In this document: positions 35,095 to 43,673 of the stretch, piece by piece
How positions within the stretch are numbered: the first letter of the stretch is position 1
Layout: the number at the start of each line of letters is the position of its first letter
Assembly (NCBI RefSeq): GCF_023073315.1
Contig: NZ_JADPJH010000028.1
Location: forward strand, 159,593 to 223,592
Direction of reading: 5' to 3'
Origin: Bradyrhizobium sp. 1
GTDB lineage: Bacteria > Pseudomonadota > Alphaproteobacteria > Rhizobiales > Xanthobacteraceae
Length of the DNA stretch: 64,000 nucleotides
Made by a program: the position numbers and the translations under genes
Notes under the pieces: generated by a model
Seen by the model: only the letters and a program-made list of their open reading frames with translations
What the model was told of the DNA's origin: nothing
Database searches by the model: none

Positions 35095-35409
35095 TCACCC
35101 CACCACCGCATACAAAAACACCCGCCCCGCCGTCGCGGAGTTCGCGTGCGCGATCGTGAACGCGCCGTTCGCGACGGCGCTCACATACATCGTCCCGTTG
35201 CCGACCTCCGCCGCCGCATTCGCTGACGCCGGCACCAGGATCGGCACGGATCCCGCCGCGCAATTCGCCGTCGTCACTGTCGTGCTCGATGCGCCCGTTG
35301 CCAACGTCACGCTGCCGACGGCGTTCGATCGTCCGGCGGCGAGCTGCTGAATCGCGAGCACGATCTTCTTCAGATCGGTCTCGGTGATACCGGGAACGTA
35401 AGCTGTCAT
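35095..35409 (-). CDS. Small beta-rich phage structural protein
   Basis: This 104-residue protein is Ala/Val/Thr-rich with alternating strands (SVTLATGASSTTVTTAN) and a short helical N-terminus. It overlaps the preceding stop by four bases. It may be a decoration or tail accessory protein. Confidence 0.6.
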   Translation of the reverse strand: MTAYVPGITETDLKKIVLAIQQLAAGRSNAVGSVTLATGASSTTVTTANCAAGSVPILVPASANAAAEVGNGTMYVSAVANGAFTIAHANSATAGRVFLYAVVG

Positions 35410-36878
35410 AGCGTGCCGTTCGGTGAAAGGTCGGGAACGACGCCGGCGCAGAACGACCATGACGTTGCCGCGGGAATGCGAACCTTGAAACGGGAATAAC
35501 GGGTGTCGCGTCGGAGGTCGCAACGGCCGGTCCGCGCGTTGACCAGCACCTCCGCCCCGGGCATCGCTGCCGCAGACGGCGTATCGCGCCAGGACACCGA
35601 ACCGAACAGCGTTGCCGCATCAGTCACCGGGCGGAAGCCGCGGATGGTGATGCGGTTTTCATCCGTGCCCTGTTCCGGGCTTTCCAGCGTTGCCTCGAGA
35701 TTAGGGCCGCGAAAGAAACCGAGTGCATGAGCGTTCGAGAATTGCGCGATCTCGGGCTGAACCGCGGTCGCGTAGGCATCGAGGCTCAACGTCAGCGCAT
35801 CCAGCGAAGACGAGATGCTGTCGAGGTTCTCCAGCGTCAGTCCGGTCTGCGATATGCCGAGCAGAAATTCGCCTGTCACCGCGACGGGAAAGAAGCGGTC
35901 GAGCACGAAATCGTACCCCAGCAGCTTGTCGTAGGTGCCGACCGTGCCGGACACAGACTTGTAGGCCCAATAGACGCGTGTCGAGCGCGGATCCGCCGCG
36001 CCCATGAACAGCTGGAGATTGCCTTTGTCGAGATCGGCGAGGAAGCTGCGATCAACCTTCTCGCGCCCGATCTGCTGCGGCACGCCGCCAGGCTCGATCT
36101 TGTGAAAGCCCTGGCCGGCATAGAAGAAGATGCGTTCGCCGGCACGGATGATCGAGTATGGGGCGTAGAGGCCCTTGTCCTGGGTGATGCGATCGATCTG
36201 GAAGATGATCGGCGAGCCCGGCACATAGGACATCCGCCGGATCGCCTGGTCCTGGAAGACGATGCCGGACTCGCCGCCGGCGACGCCGCGAACGATGCCG
36301 CCATCCGGAAAGTCCTGGAAGTCGGACGACTTGATCCCGCTCGTCCAGCTATCCGCGGCGTTGAAATTGTTCAACCCGGACCACTGGATCCGGTATGGCG
36401 TCGACAGCAGTCCTGACAGCACCAGGAAGCGCCCGACCACACTGATATAGGCGCCTTGCGGTGGTGCTCCCAACGCGTCGGCGAAGACCGTCGACGACGA
36501 AAGATCGAAGATTTGCAACACGGCATTCGCCTGCGTCGCGAAGACAAAGTTTCCGGTCTGGGCGAACTGCCATTGTGCGGTCGCGGTAAGCGCCGAATAC
36601 GACGAAGCACCTTTGGAGACATCGACCCAGGTGAAATCGATGTTGTTCAGCCGATAGAGCTTGGTGCTCGCGCCGGCAAAGGTCACGACGGTGCCGTCGG
36701 ATTTCAGCGCATAGAACGCGCCGCGGCACGGCGCCGGTAGTGCCGATGTGTAGGCCGAGAAGGAGGGAAACGGCCCGTAACCATCGCCGCGCGGGATGAC
36801 GTTGAGGATGTTGCGCGTAGCCTGGCCTTCATAGTCGCTGACGTCGGGGCGGTATTCGCCATAAGCAAGAAGCGGCAT
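35406..36878 (-). CDS. Phage neck/DNA-stabilisation-type structural protein
   Basis: This protein of about 490 residues begins MPLLAYGEYRPDVSDYEG and continues as a beta-propeller-like series of strands (VVTFAGASTKLYRLN, NFVFATQANAVLQIFDL, ERIFFYAGQGFHKIEPGG). The layout is like packaged-DNA stabilisation proteins at the neck of podoviruses. The ATG at 36,878 shares its A with the preceding TAA; an ATG at 36,893 would add five residues. Confidence 0.72.
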   Translation of the reverse strand: MPLLAYGEYRPDVSDYEGQATRNILNVIPRGDGYGPFPSFSAYTSALPAPCRGAFYALKSDGTVVTFAGASTKLYRLNNIDFTWVDVSKGASSYSALTATAQWQFAQTGNFVFATQANAVLQIFDLSSSTVFADALGAPPQGAYISVVGRFLVLSGLLSTPYRIQWSGLNNFNAADSWTSGIKSSDFQDFPDGGIVRGVAGGESGIVFQDQAIRRMSYVPGSPIIFQIDRITQDKGLYAPYSIIRAGERIFFYAGQGFHKIEPGGVPQQIGREKVDRSFLADLDKGNLQLFMGAADPRSTRVYWAYKSVSGTVGTYDKLLGYDFVLDRFFPVAVTGEFLLGISQTGLTLENLDSISSSLDALTLSLDAYATAVQPEIAQFSNAHALGFFRGPNLEATLESPEQGTDENRITIRGFRPVTDAATLFGSVSWRDTPSAAAMPGAEVLVNARTGRCDLRRDTRYSRFKVRIPAATSWSFCAGVVPDLSPNGTL

Positions 36879-37486
36879 TATTCGGTCGTCCATGGTTCAG
36901 GTTCAATCGAAGCAGGCGTCCACGCATTCTCCGGCTGCACGTCAGCCGTCCAGACGTTTGCAGGAGGAGCGGCGCCGCTCCAGCTTGGCGGCGGCAACGT
37001 CGCCTCTGTTTGCCATGACATCGTGTCGAACGGTCGTCGGACCCAGGCCTCATGGTCGCGGTCGTAGGTCGAACCGCCTCCGGCCCAGGCAAATGCGCCG
37101 CGTCCCGAAGCAAGCGACACGAAAAACGGGAGAGACGTCCCTGACAGAAGAACTGCACCTGGCGAGGCGACTGCGCGAATGGTCGCCTTCGCGACTGCGC
37201 CGGTCAGCACGAAGGAGCCACCAAAGCCCGGCTGCAAGCAACTGAATGCTGCTGCGCTGCCTGCGAAGCCAAACGGCCCTACATTCGCGGGTTCTGCGAC
37301 CCTGAACCCCGCCGGGATTCCTCCTGCCAGGAAGCCTGCGGCCACCGCCAGCTCGGATGTCCCGAATGCGACCGCCTGTCCCGTAACAGCGGCCGAACCG
37401 CGGACAGTCAGAAGCGCAAAGTTGCCATCGCCTGGGAGTTGGGCCAGCGCCCATCGGCCAAGCGCGTCGAAGCCGAGAAGGGACAT
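36878..37486 (-). CDS. Phage tail/neck protein of unknown function
   Basis: This 202-residue protein is rich in Ala, Gly and Phe with repeated strand-like segments (VAFGTSELAVAAGFLAGG) and ends in a Trp/Pro-rich tail (PPPSWSGAAPPANVWT). No family was recognised. It lies three bases after the preceding gene. Confidence 0.6.
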   Translation of the reverse strand: MSLLGFDALGRWALAQLPGDGNFALLTVRGSAAVTGQAVAFGTSELAVAAGFLAGGIPAGFRVAEPANVGPFGFAGSAAAFSCLQPGFGGSFVLTGAVAKATIRAVASPGAVLLSGTSLPFFVSLASGRGAFAWAGGGSTYDRDHEAWVRRPFDTMSWQTEATLPPPSWSGAAPPANVWTADVQPENAWTPASIEPEPWTTE

Positions 37487-37489
37487 GGG

Positions 37490-37927
37490 TCAAAGCACCG
37501 CCGCGGCTCGGAACAGTGCATCGATCTGATCAACCGTTCGGCCACAAGCGGCGCCGATCGCAATCGTCAATGGATGGCTCCGCTGGAACCTCGTCGCGCC
37601 GGAGATCATCATGGTTGCCTCGAATTGCTGTCCGGGTGGCAGGCCGTCGATGACCTGCTGGAGCGCGGCCGGGATGTCGCCTGTCTTCACCGCGTTCAGG
37701 GCTTCCTGTTGCGAGATGAGGCCCTGCACGGCGAGTTGCTGAAAGAACTGCCGATCCGAGATCGCGCCCGGGACCGGGTTGGGCGGCACAACGGGGTCAA
37801 GCATATGGCCTTCAGCAAGCCAGGCCTGGAACGCCTGACGGTCTACATTTGCAACATCGTCGGGAATCCACGCTCCATCCGCTCTGCGGATCACAGCGGC
37901 AGTCTCAGTGGCTCGATACTCCGCCAT
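37490..37927 (-). CDS. Phage protein, tail-assembly or fibre-chaperone-like
   Basis: This 145-residue protein has an N-terminus (MAEYRATETAAVIRRADGAW plus IPDD) like small proteins encoded after tail fibres, and a helical C-terminal half. A fibre-assembly role is suggested by position and by the start two bases after the fibre gene stop. Confidence 0.6.
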   Translation of the reverse strand: MAEYRATETAAVIRRADGAWIPDDVANVDRQAFQAWLAEGHMLDPVVPPNPVPGAISDRQFFQQLAVQGLISQQEALNAVKTGDIPAALQQVIDGLPPGQQFEATMMISGATRFQRSHPLTIAIGAACGRTVDQIDALFRAAAVL

Positions 37928-37929
37928 CG

Positions 37930-39216
37930 CTATAGCCTCGCGTTTGCGATCACATTGACCGGATTGTACCAAGTTGCAGCCGCGATACCGGACGCGTAGC
38001 TGGTGACAAAATCGATGCCGGCCACTTGGATGGTGCCGGTCGAAACCGAGCAGGTCGGCGTTGCGCGCATCCACACCGGCAGCGGCGTGGTCACCGAAAC
38101 TTGCTGAGTTGAGCCGCTTCCGTTGTAGACTTGTGCCCCTGCGGCAATCTTGGCGTAATACCTCTGACAAGTCGCAAGCTCGGTCGTGTAGTCCGGCAAC
38201 TGGAACGGAGGAGCTGAGTTTCCTTCGTACATGCCGGCGTCGAACAGCTCGAACACATTTCCAGCAGTCGCGAAGACATTGGCAGTCTGGCCGCCATTCA
38301 TCAGGTAGACGTAGAGATACATGCCAAGGTTGGTATCCTTCGCCCAGACGCCCGACGTGACACCGGCCAGGGTGACGGCCTTCACGACGTCGGTATTGAT
38401 CTCACCAACCGCAATCGTGAAGACACCAGCCGCCGTTGTATCCGTGGCGGCGTTCTGCAACTGAATGGCATAGGAACCCGCAACCGGCGCCCTGACACCG
38501 ACTTGAATCGTTGTCGTCCTGGCCGCCGACGTACCCCACATGAGATCGGCAACTCGACCGCCTTCGAGCTTCTGTTGAAGGAAGCAAACCTGCCCGCCGG
38601 GAGCGGCCTGCGGGGTGCCAACGGTGACGCGGATGCGCCAGGGCGAGCCACCGGGAGTATTCGAGTTTGCCTGAGCGCAGCCAAAAGTGCCCGTGGTCAT
38701 GGTGTGCTGGATGTACCACTGGTCAACTGGATAATAGAGGTTGGTGCTGCCGGACGATACGCCGTTCTCTTGACTGATCTGCATTCCACCATTGACGAGG
38801 TAGTTCTTTTTGGTGACGCCGAGATTGGCGCGAGCTTGCGCCATTTGCGTCGCCGTGAACCCGTTCGGCTCCTCGATCGAAATCAAGTCTTCTTTCACAC
38901 CGACGATCGCAACGTTCGGCGCCACCGTAAAATTGATCTTTGTACCGGCGCCGCTCTGGCCCGAAGCGGCACCAGTGCCCGACGAATTGTAGAGCACGGT
39001 GGCACGCGCAAACGTTCCGCTCGCCGCCGTGTAATTACCCTCCGCGATCTCCCACTGGATCAGGTCGCTGCTGATCGCGAGAAATTTGTACTTGCGACCG
39101 TCGACCGCTCCGGCGAGCGTCGGCGACTGGCAGCCGCCAACCGTCGACGAATAGACCCAGTCCGCCGTGCCGCCGGCCACTGGAATGAACCGGCAATTGT
39201 TGAGAAAAGCTGCCAT
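37930..39216 (-). CDS. Tail fibre/receptor-binding-type structural protein
   Basis: This 428-residue protein has an N-terminal phage fibre-like section (FIPVAGGTADWVYSSTVGG), a spacer with VTKKNYLVNGGMQISQENG, and a beta-rich C-terminal domain with CQRYYAKIAAGAQVYNGSG. Those last two motifs are common in fibre C-terminal binding domains. It probably contacts the host surface. Confidence 0.72.
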   Translation of the reverse strand: MAAFLNNCRFIPVAGGTADWVYSSTVGGCQSPTLAGAVDGRKYKFLAISSDLIQWEIAEGNYTAASGTFARATVLYNSSGTGAASGQSGAGTKINFTVAPNVAIVGVKEDLISIEEPNGFTATQMAQARANLGVTKKNYLVNGGMQISQENGVSSGSTNLYYPVDQWYIQHTMTTGTFGCAQANSNTPGGSPWRIRVTVGTPQAAPGGQVCFLQQKLEGGRVADLMWGTSAARTTTIQVGVRAPVAGSYAIQLQNAATDTTAAGVFTIAVGEINTDVVKAVTLAGVTSGVWAKDTNLGMYLYVYLMNGGQTANVFATAGNVFELFDAGMYEGNSAPPFQLPDYTTELATCQRYYAKIAAGAQVYNGSGSTQQVSVTTPLPVWMRATPTCSVSTGTIQVAGIDFVTSYASGIAAATWYNPVNVIANARL

Positions 39217-39217
39217 G

Positions 39218-39649
39218 TCAGGTGATCGTCAGGATGCCGTTGGTCTGGTCGAGATCGATGGTGAAGGTATTGCCGTTCGTCAGTGTGATGGCCGTGCCAT
39301 AGTCCCACCAGCCGATCAGCGGTTTGGTCGACGATGTCGAATTGTAGAGCACCGCGTATTGAAACGGCCCGATCGAGCCGCTCGATGCGGTCCATGCGGG
39401 ATCGGTGCCGCCGACGAACTTGAACGTACCGGTCGTTTGCGCGCCACTGATGGTGCCGACGCTATTGCCGCCCGCGGTATAACCGTTGCCGGCTGCGAGA
39501 TCCGCGGGCGTGTTGTAAACAGTGTTGGCGACAGCGGGCGCCGTATTGGTGAGATAGACCTTGTAGACTTGCGCCGTGCCGGTCTTCATGTCGTGCAGCG
39601 CATTCGCGACGTCCTGCACAAAACAATAGAACTTGTTGAAGCTTGCCAT
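39218..39649 (-). CDS. Beta-rich phage tail protein
   Basis: This 143-residue protein starts MASFNKFYCFVQDVANALHD and has Thr/Asn/Gly-rich strands. It is probably a tail or decoration protein. It lies one base from the following fibre gene. Confidence 0.65.
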   Translation of the reverse strand: MASFNKFYCFVQDVANALHDMKTGTAQVYKVYLTNTAPAVANTVYNTPADLAAGNGYTAGGNSVGTISGAQTTGTFKFVGGTDPAWTASSGSIGPFQYAVLYNSTSSTKPLIGWWDYGTAITLTNGNTFTIDLDQTNGILTIT

Positions 39650-39658
39650 TGTCGCCTC

Positions 39659-40312
39659 CTAGATGACCTGTCCTGAAACGCGGACCGTCATCGGCCCCGC
39701 ATTGAAGGTCGATGTCAGCCCGAGATTATTCAGATCTGCGAGCGCCGACGTGAACCCGAGACCCCAGGTCTGGATGCGCGCGTCTTCCTTGATGTACGGC
39801 GCGGACTCCAGCAGTGCGCCATAGAGATAGAGGTCCGGTGCCATCGTCAGCAGCCAGTTATTCCCGCTCGACGCCAGCGCCGGAACGTTCTGCCGATAGA
39901 CCATTTCGATCGTGTAGGCCGCGTCGGGGGTCGGCGCGAGCTCGAGCTCGTTGCCGAAAACGGTGAAGTAGCGCGGCCGCGCGGCAATGTCGGACGTCGC
40001 AAAGCGATATTCATCCATCTGCGTTCCCGACTTGAACTCGAGGCACGGCTTCCCTGTCACACTTGACAGCCGAACCCTGCGCATGGACTGGAAATCCGAC
40101 GGCAACGAAATGAACTCCGGCTCGTTGGAGCCGAGGTCTACTAACGCCGTCGCACGTTGCTCCATCTGCCGCACGAAGAGCTGGCGGTTGAATTTGGCTT
40201 CCGCGAGCTGGACGAAGGTCGGGATCCGCGCGATCAGCGTCGTGTCCTGATCACGCGCGAGATATTCGGTCACTGCTGTTTGCAGCGATGTGTAGTCGGT
40301 GATCTGGGTCAT
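39659..40312 (-). CDS. Phage portal adaptor protein, SU10/P22-type
   Basis: This 217-residue protein has the helical adaptor pattern: IPTFVQLAEAKFNRQLFVRQ, then LPSDFQSMRRVRL, FELAPTPD-like ELELAPTPDAAYTIEMVYR. Such proteins form the ring below the portal. GGAGCTCGA precedes the ATG, which overlaps the preceding stop. Confidence 0.75.
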   Translation of the reverse strand: MTQITDYTSLQTAVTEYLARDQDTTLIARIPTFVQLAEAKFNRQLFVRQMEQRATALVDLGSNEPEFISLPSDFQSMRRVRLSSVTGKPCLEFKSGTQMDEYRFATSDIAARPRYFTVFGNELELAPTPDAAYTIEMVYRQNVPALASSGNNWLLTMAPDLYLYGALLESAPYIKEDARIQTWGLGFTSALADLNNLGLTSTFNAGPMTVRVSGQVI

Positions 40313-40641
40313 TCGAGCTCCGCTGACCAGCCGGCCTGCAATTTCGGCCTGTCGGTTCGCAAATAGGCCCATGCGGGATCGTCGAGCTTCCGCTGCACGA
40401 TCGCGTCGAATTCGGGCGTGAACAGCCGCAGCGAGGTATTGCCCCTCGCATGCTCCTCGTTGAGCCATTGGACGTAGATGACGTTGGGGATGCGGGCGAC
40501 ATGCCGTCCCCAGTCACCGTGCTGTTCGTCCAGGCGCGCCTGCCTGTTCCACTCCAGGATCGGCGCCACGTCCTGGACATGCTCGATTGCTAGCTCGCAG
40601 CCGTTGCTGTCGAGATGAGGCCTGATCAGGACGCCGTCCAT
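40309..40641 (-). CDS. Hypothetical phage head-tail protein
   Basis: This 110-residue protein contains VARIPNVIYVQWLNEEHARG and FDAIVQRKLDDPAWAYLRT, motifs seen in small proteins near phage heads. It starts in a TGATG overlap with the preceding gene. Its function is unknown. Confidence 0.65.
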   Translation of the reverse strand: MDGVLIRPHLDSNGCELAIEHVQDVAPILEWNRQARLDEQHGDWGRHVARIPNVIYVQWLNEEHARGNTSLRLFTPEFDAIVQRKLDDPAWAYLRTDRPKLQAGWSAELE

Positions 40642-40952
40642 CACGATATCTCCGTCACCCACAGCGTTCCGGCGGTCGCCGTCACCAGGCCGTTGGTCGC
40701 GGCCTTCAACGCGGCAATGCGCTGGCCGGGACTGACCGTGATGTACTCGACGACATTGGCCGGCAGATAGGGATCGGAAATGGTCGCGGTCTGCGCACCG
40801 TCTCCAATCCGGTAAGAGCAGCCGGAATTGGCGACCAGACGGATCTGATAGGTTTCGGAGCCGAAGGCATTGGTCGCACCGACGCTGCTGTCATAGGCAA
40901 TCGTCTGGGTGGGGCCGACGCGCGAGGAGTTTTGCTTGGAGAAGAACGGCAT
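40641..40952 (-). CDS. Small beta-sandwich head protein
   Basis: This 103-residue protein has strand-rich composition (YQIRLVANSGCSYRIGDG) and lies just after the capsid gene. A capsid decoration role is inferred. Confidence 0.6.
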   Translation of the reverse strand: MPFFSKQNSSRVGPTQTIAYDSSVGATNAFGSETYQIRLVANSGCSYRIGDGAQTATISDPYLPANVVEYITVSPGQRIAALKAATNGLVTATAGTLWVTEIS

Positions 40953-40953
40953 A

Positions 40954-41316
40954 TCAGGCGGTCCTCACAGAGATCGAGAAATGCATGGGGATCGCTGCGC
41001 CCGAGGCTCCCGACGGCGTCAGCACGATCACGTCGTCCTCGTTGAGATAGGTCGGCGACGGCGGCACGGCCGAGAACAACTGGCCCGCGGCGGATCCCGT
41101 CTGCGTCACGGTGAAAGTCGCCAGCGTGGTCGCATTGGCCGAAACGGTGATGGTGCCGTCGGCAGTCGTGATCGCGCCTCCCAAAACGCCGGCGACTTTC
41201 AGCACGCGGCAACGAAAGGGAACACGGACATAGGCAGCGACAGGGCTCGCGCCGCAGGATGGCGTGTAGGCTGTGAGATCGGCGGTATTGAGGGTGCGAT
41301 TGCCGGGAAGCGGCAT
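40954..41316 (-). CDS. Small beta-rich head protein
   Basis: This 120-residue protein begins MPLPGNRTLNTADLTAY and is Ala/Thr/Val-rich with predicted strands. GGAGAG precedes the ATG. It is the first gene after the capsid terminator and is likely a decoration protein or head fibre. Confidence 0.6.
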   Translation of the reverse strand: MPLPGNRTLNTADLTAYTPSCGASPVAAYVRVPFRCRVLKVAGVLGGAITTADGTITVSANATTLATFTVTQTGSAAGQLFSAVPPSPTYLNEDDVIVLTPSGASGAAIPMHFSISVRTA

Positions 41317-41335
41317 CTTGGCTCTCCAAAAAGAA

Positions 41336-41357
41336 GGGGCAGCCTGAAGGCTGCCCC
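41336..41357 (-). terminator. Intrinsic terminator after the capsid gene
   Basis: A perfect nine-base stem (GGGGCAGCC/GGCTGCCCC) with a four-base loop is followed on the minus strand by TTCTTTTT. It lies 39 bases after the capsid stop and would limit downstream transcription, keeping capsid mRNA in excess, as is common in phages. Confidence 0.85.
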
Positions 41358-41395
41358 AAGAGGTGGACAAGGTTGGAACGGATGATCCTGATCGC

Positions 41396-42358
41396 TCAGG
41401 AGGTGGTGTTGTCGAACACGCCGCCGGACGCCTTCTCGTTGCGGGAGACCAGCGCGTATTCGGCGAGGATCTGGCGACGGTCGGAATCGCCGGTCTTGGC
41501 CAGCGGGATAGAGATCATGTTGCGACCGTTGAGATAGGCCACCGCCCATTTGTCCAGTTCGAGCACGAGGACGTCGCGCGGACGCTGGAAACGGTTGGCA
41601 ACCACCTTGAGCTTGCCGAAATCGGATTCATAGGCGTCGACCGACGCCACGATCTTCTTCGACTTGGATTCCTCGATCGCGGTGGAGCGGCCGGTGAAGG
41701 TCGAGAACACCTGCTTGTTGAAGGCGCCGGTCATGATGGTGCCGGGCTTGCCGCCATTGCCCCAGATCGCTGACAACACGGTCTTCAGACGCACTTCGGT
41801 GAAGGCGAGCTGGGTACCGTCCGTTCGCGTGCCGGTGCCGTCGGCGGCCGCCGGGTCCGCTGCGCCGCCTGCCGTGCCTTTCGAGGTGTTCGAGAAAATC
41901 CAGGAGAGGACGGACGCGCTTTTGCGCGGAGTCGTCGTATTGCCGGCGAGCTTGGCCTGGTTGGTCCCGCACAGGATGGTTTCAAGGTCTCGCTTGAGTT
42001 CGAGACCCTTCAACATCTCCTGATAGGCGAGCTCGTTGTCGCGGCCGGCATGATCGACCGCCTGCTGCGTGCCCGAGACGCGGGCGACCTTGTAGGAGAT
42101 CTGGCAGAGATTGCCGAGCCGGACAGTCGGCGTGGTCGTGTTGGTGTTGGGATCGTCGCCCTCGAGCTGGGCGTTGGTGTTGTCGGCCGCGGCAAGAGCC
42201 TGCGTCTGCCATTCGTGGTTGACGGCAGCCGCCTTCTCCTTGTCGACGCCGCTCATGAACGGCGTGTCGACGGGATCGATGCGATAGATCATATCGCTGA
42301 GGTCTTCGCGGTTACCCACCGCGGAGTAGGTGACGAACGTGGAGGTCGGTAGGGTCAT
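41396..42358 (-). CDS. Major capsid protein, SU10/DUF5309 type
   Basis: This 320-residue protein matches the SU10-type major head protein family: TFVTYSAVGNREDLSDMIYR at the start, NHEWQTQALAAA, CQISYKVARVSGTQQAVDHA, then FNKQVFSTFTGRS and AVAYLNGRNMISIPLAKTGD. These adopt the HK97 fold. It is followed by a strong terminator and preceded by a 439-base non-coding gap. Confidence 0.88.
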   Translation of the reverse strand: MTLPTSTFVTYSAVGNREDLSDMIYRIDPVDTPFMSGVDKEKAAAVNHEWQTQALAAADNTNAQLEGDDPNTNTTTPTVRLGNLCQISYKVARVSGTQQAVDHAGRDNELAYQEMLKGLELKRDLETILCGTNQAKLAGNTTTPRKSASVLSWIFSNTSKGTAGGAADPAAADGTGTRTDGTQLAFTEVRLKTVLSAIWGNGGKPGTIMTGAFNKQVFSTFTGRSTAIEESKSKKIVASVDAYESDFGKLKVVANRFQRPRDVLVLELDKWAVAYLNGRNMISIPLAKTGDSDRRQILAEYALVSRNEKASGGVFDNTTS

Positions 42359-42797
42359 CGATGTTTTCCTCGAGAGAGCCGACGCGCGGCTACGCAGGCA
42401 TTCGCCTGCGTGGCCGGGTGCGGCACAAATACTTCCTGATGAGTGACGTCACGATCTTGAGGACCCGATGGCACGGAAGAAATATCCGGTTCGGCTTGCA
42501 AGATCTCAATGGCCGGGAGCCTGCGCTATGAACACTGGGGCGGCGGCGACGCAGCAGCGTCGAACATGGTAACCGACGTGCCCCGTTAAGGCCGCACGCG
42601 GTACGAACTCAGAAAATGCACGGGAGCAGGCGCGCTCGCCTCGGGTGAAAACTCGAAGGCGACAAGACGCTACCTGCCACCCTTGCCAAGGTCACCGCCG
42701 CGAACGCGTAGGTCAGCCACGGCGGTCGCCGGAACATCTCCCCGCCTGACATTGCTGGAGCCGGGCGAGCTGGATCAGAATTCCTGGAACTGGTCCG
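42359..42797. other. Non-coding gap upstream of the capsid gene
   Basis: No gene is supported in this 439-base gap. It holds a short hairpin near 42,390-42,412 (CGCAGGC/GCCTGCG) and a ten-base palindrome GTGACGTCAC at 42,443-42,452. A capsid promoter and leader are expected here. It may also mark the edge of an inserted cassette, because the M23 gene follows. Confidence 0.4.
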
Positions 42798-43673
42798 CTA
42801 TCGCGTGGCATCCTGGCGTGACAAGCGACGAACCGCGGACCAGTCGCCAAATCGGTCGTCAAAGTTTGCGGGTTGGCCCTGCGACAGCGGGTCGTTTGCC
42901 GGGACAAACGGCACGGCTGGCGTGGTGGCGACGCCGCTCTGTGTCCGCGAGTTATCGGCGCCGTTTACGCTCTGACGGAGATAGTCGGCGATCATTCCGG
43001 GCAATCCTCCGGGCGGCGGTGCCATGATCGTTGGATCGGTCGTCGAGCTACCCGACGGGGATCTCCAGGCACCATAGCGATCGGCAACAACGCCATCGGG
43101 ATTCGGAAGACCCAATCCGCGCAGCGGAGCCGAAGGCACGGCCGAACCGCTGGCACCGGTGGCGGCCGCCTGAACCAGATAGGGGACACTGGAGTCAAAT
43201 CTTGCAGGATCGATCGTGGTGACCGGCCCACGGTTCGTATCGCCGTTTACGGCTACGCCGAGATTTCCTCCATTCCGATACTCTCGTCCCAAGGCCCGCG
43301 TCTCTTTGTCATTTTTGATGACCGAATAATGCAAATGAGGCCCGGTGCTGCGGGCACCCGTGCTCCCGACATTGCCAATGATATCTCCCGGCCAAACGCG
43401 CTGACCGGGCTTCGGCATCGGACTGCCTTCTTGCATGTGAGCATAGAGGCTATACCCTGCCTCATTCCTCACGATGACGGTGTTGCCAAAGTTCTCGTTG
43501 AAGCCGGAGTAAACAACTTCACCAGGGGCCGCTGCCGGAATCGGAGTGCCGGCGCGGGCTGCGAAATCCTGGCCTGAGTGAAATTTTCCGAGTTCGCCGG
43601 TGATCGGATCTTTTCGCCCGCCATAAGCCGAGGTGCGGCGAAACGGCGACCCGGGATCGTAAGGATCACTCAT
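42798..43673 (-). CDS. M23-family peptidoglycan endopeptidase, possible effector
   Basis: This 291-residue protein has a LytM/M23 domain at about residues 15-155 with all zinc and catalytic residues visible: His32 and Asp36 (FHSGQDFA), His79 (YAHMQEG) and His113/His115 (GPHLHYS). It should cut peptide cross-links. The C-terminal half is Pro/Ser-rich and carries GGLPGMIADYLRQ and DDRFGDWSAV, which resemble the C-terminus of the SLT protein at 49,820. No signal peptide is present, so release by virion ejection or lysis is likely. Its ATG overlaps the TGA of the exported protein upstream (ATGA). Confidence 0.82.
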   Translation of the reverse strand: MSDPYDPGSPFRRTSAYGGRKDPITGELGKFHSGQDFAARAGTPIPAAAPGEVVYSGFNENFGNTVIVRNEAGYSLYAHMQEGSPMPKPGQRVWPGDIIGNVGSTGARSTGPHLHYSVIKNDKETRALGREYRNGGNLGVAVNGDTNRGPVTTIDPARFDSSVPYLVQAAATGASGSAVPSAPLRGLGLPNPDGVVADRYGAWRSPSGSSTTDPTIMAPPPGGLPGMIADYLRQSVNGADNSRTQSGVATTPAVPFVPANDPLSQGQPANFDDRFGDWSAVRRLSRQDATR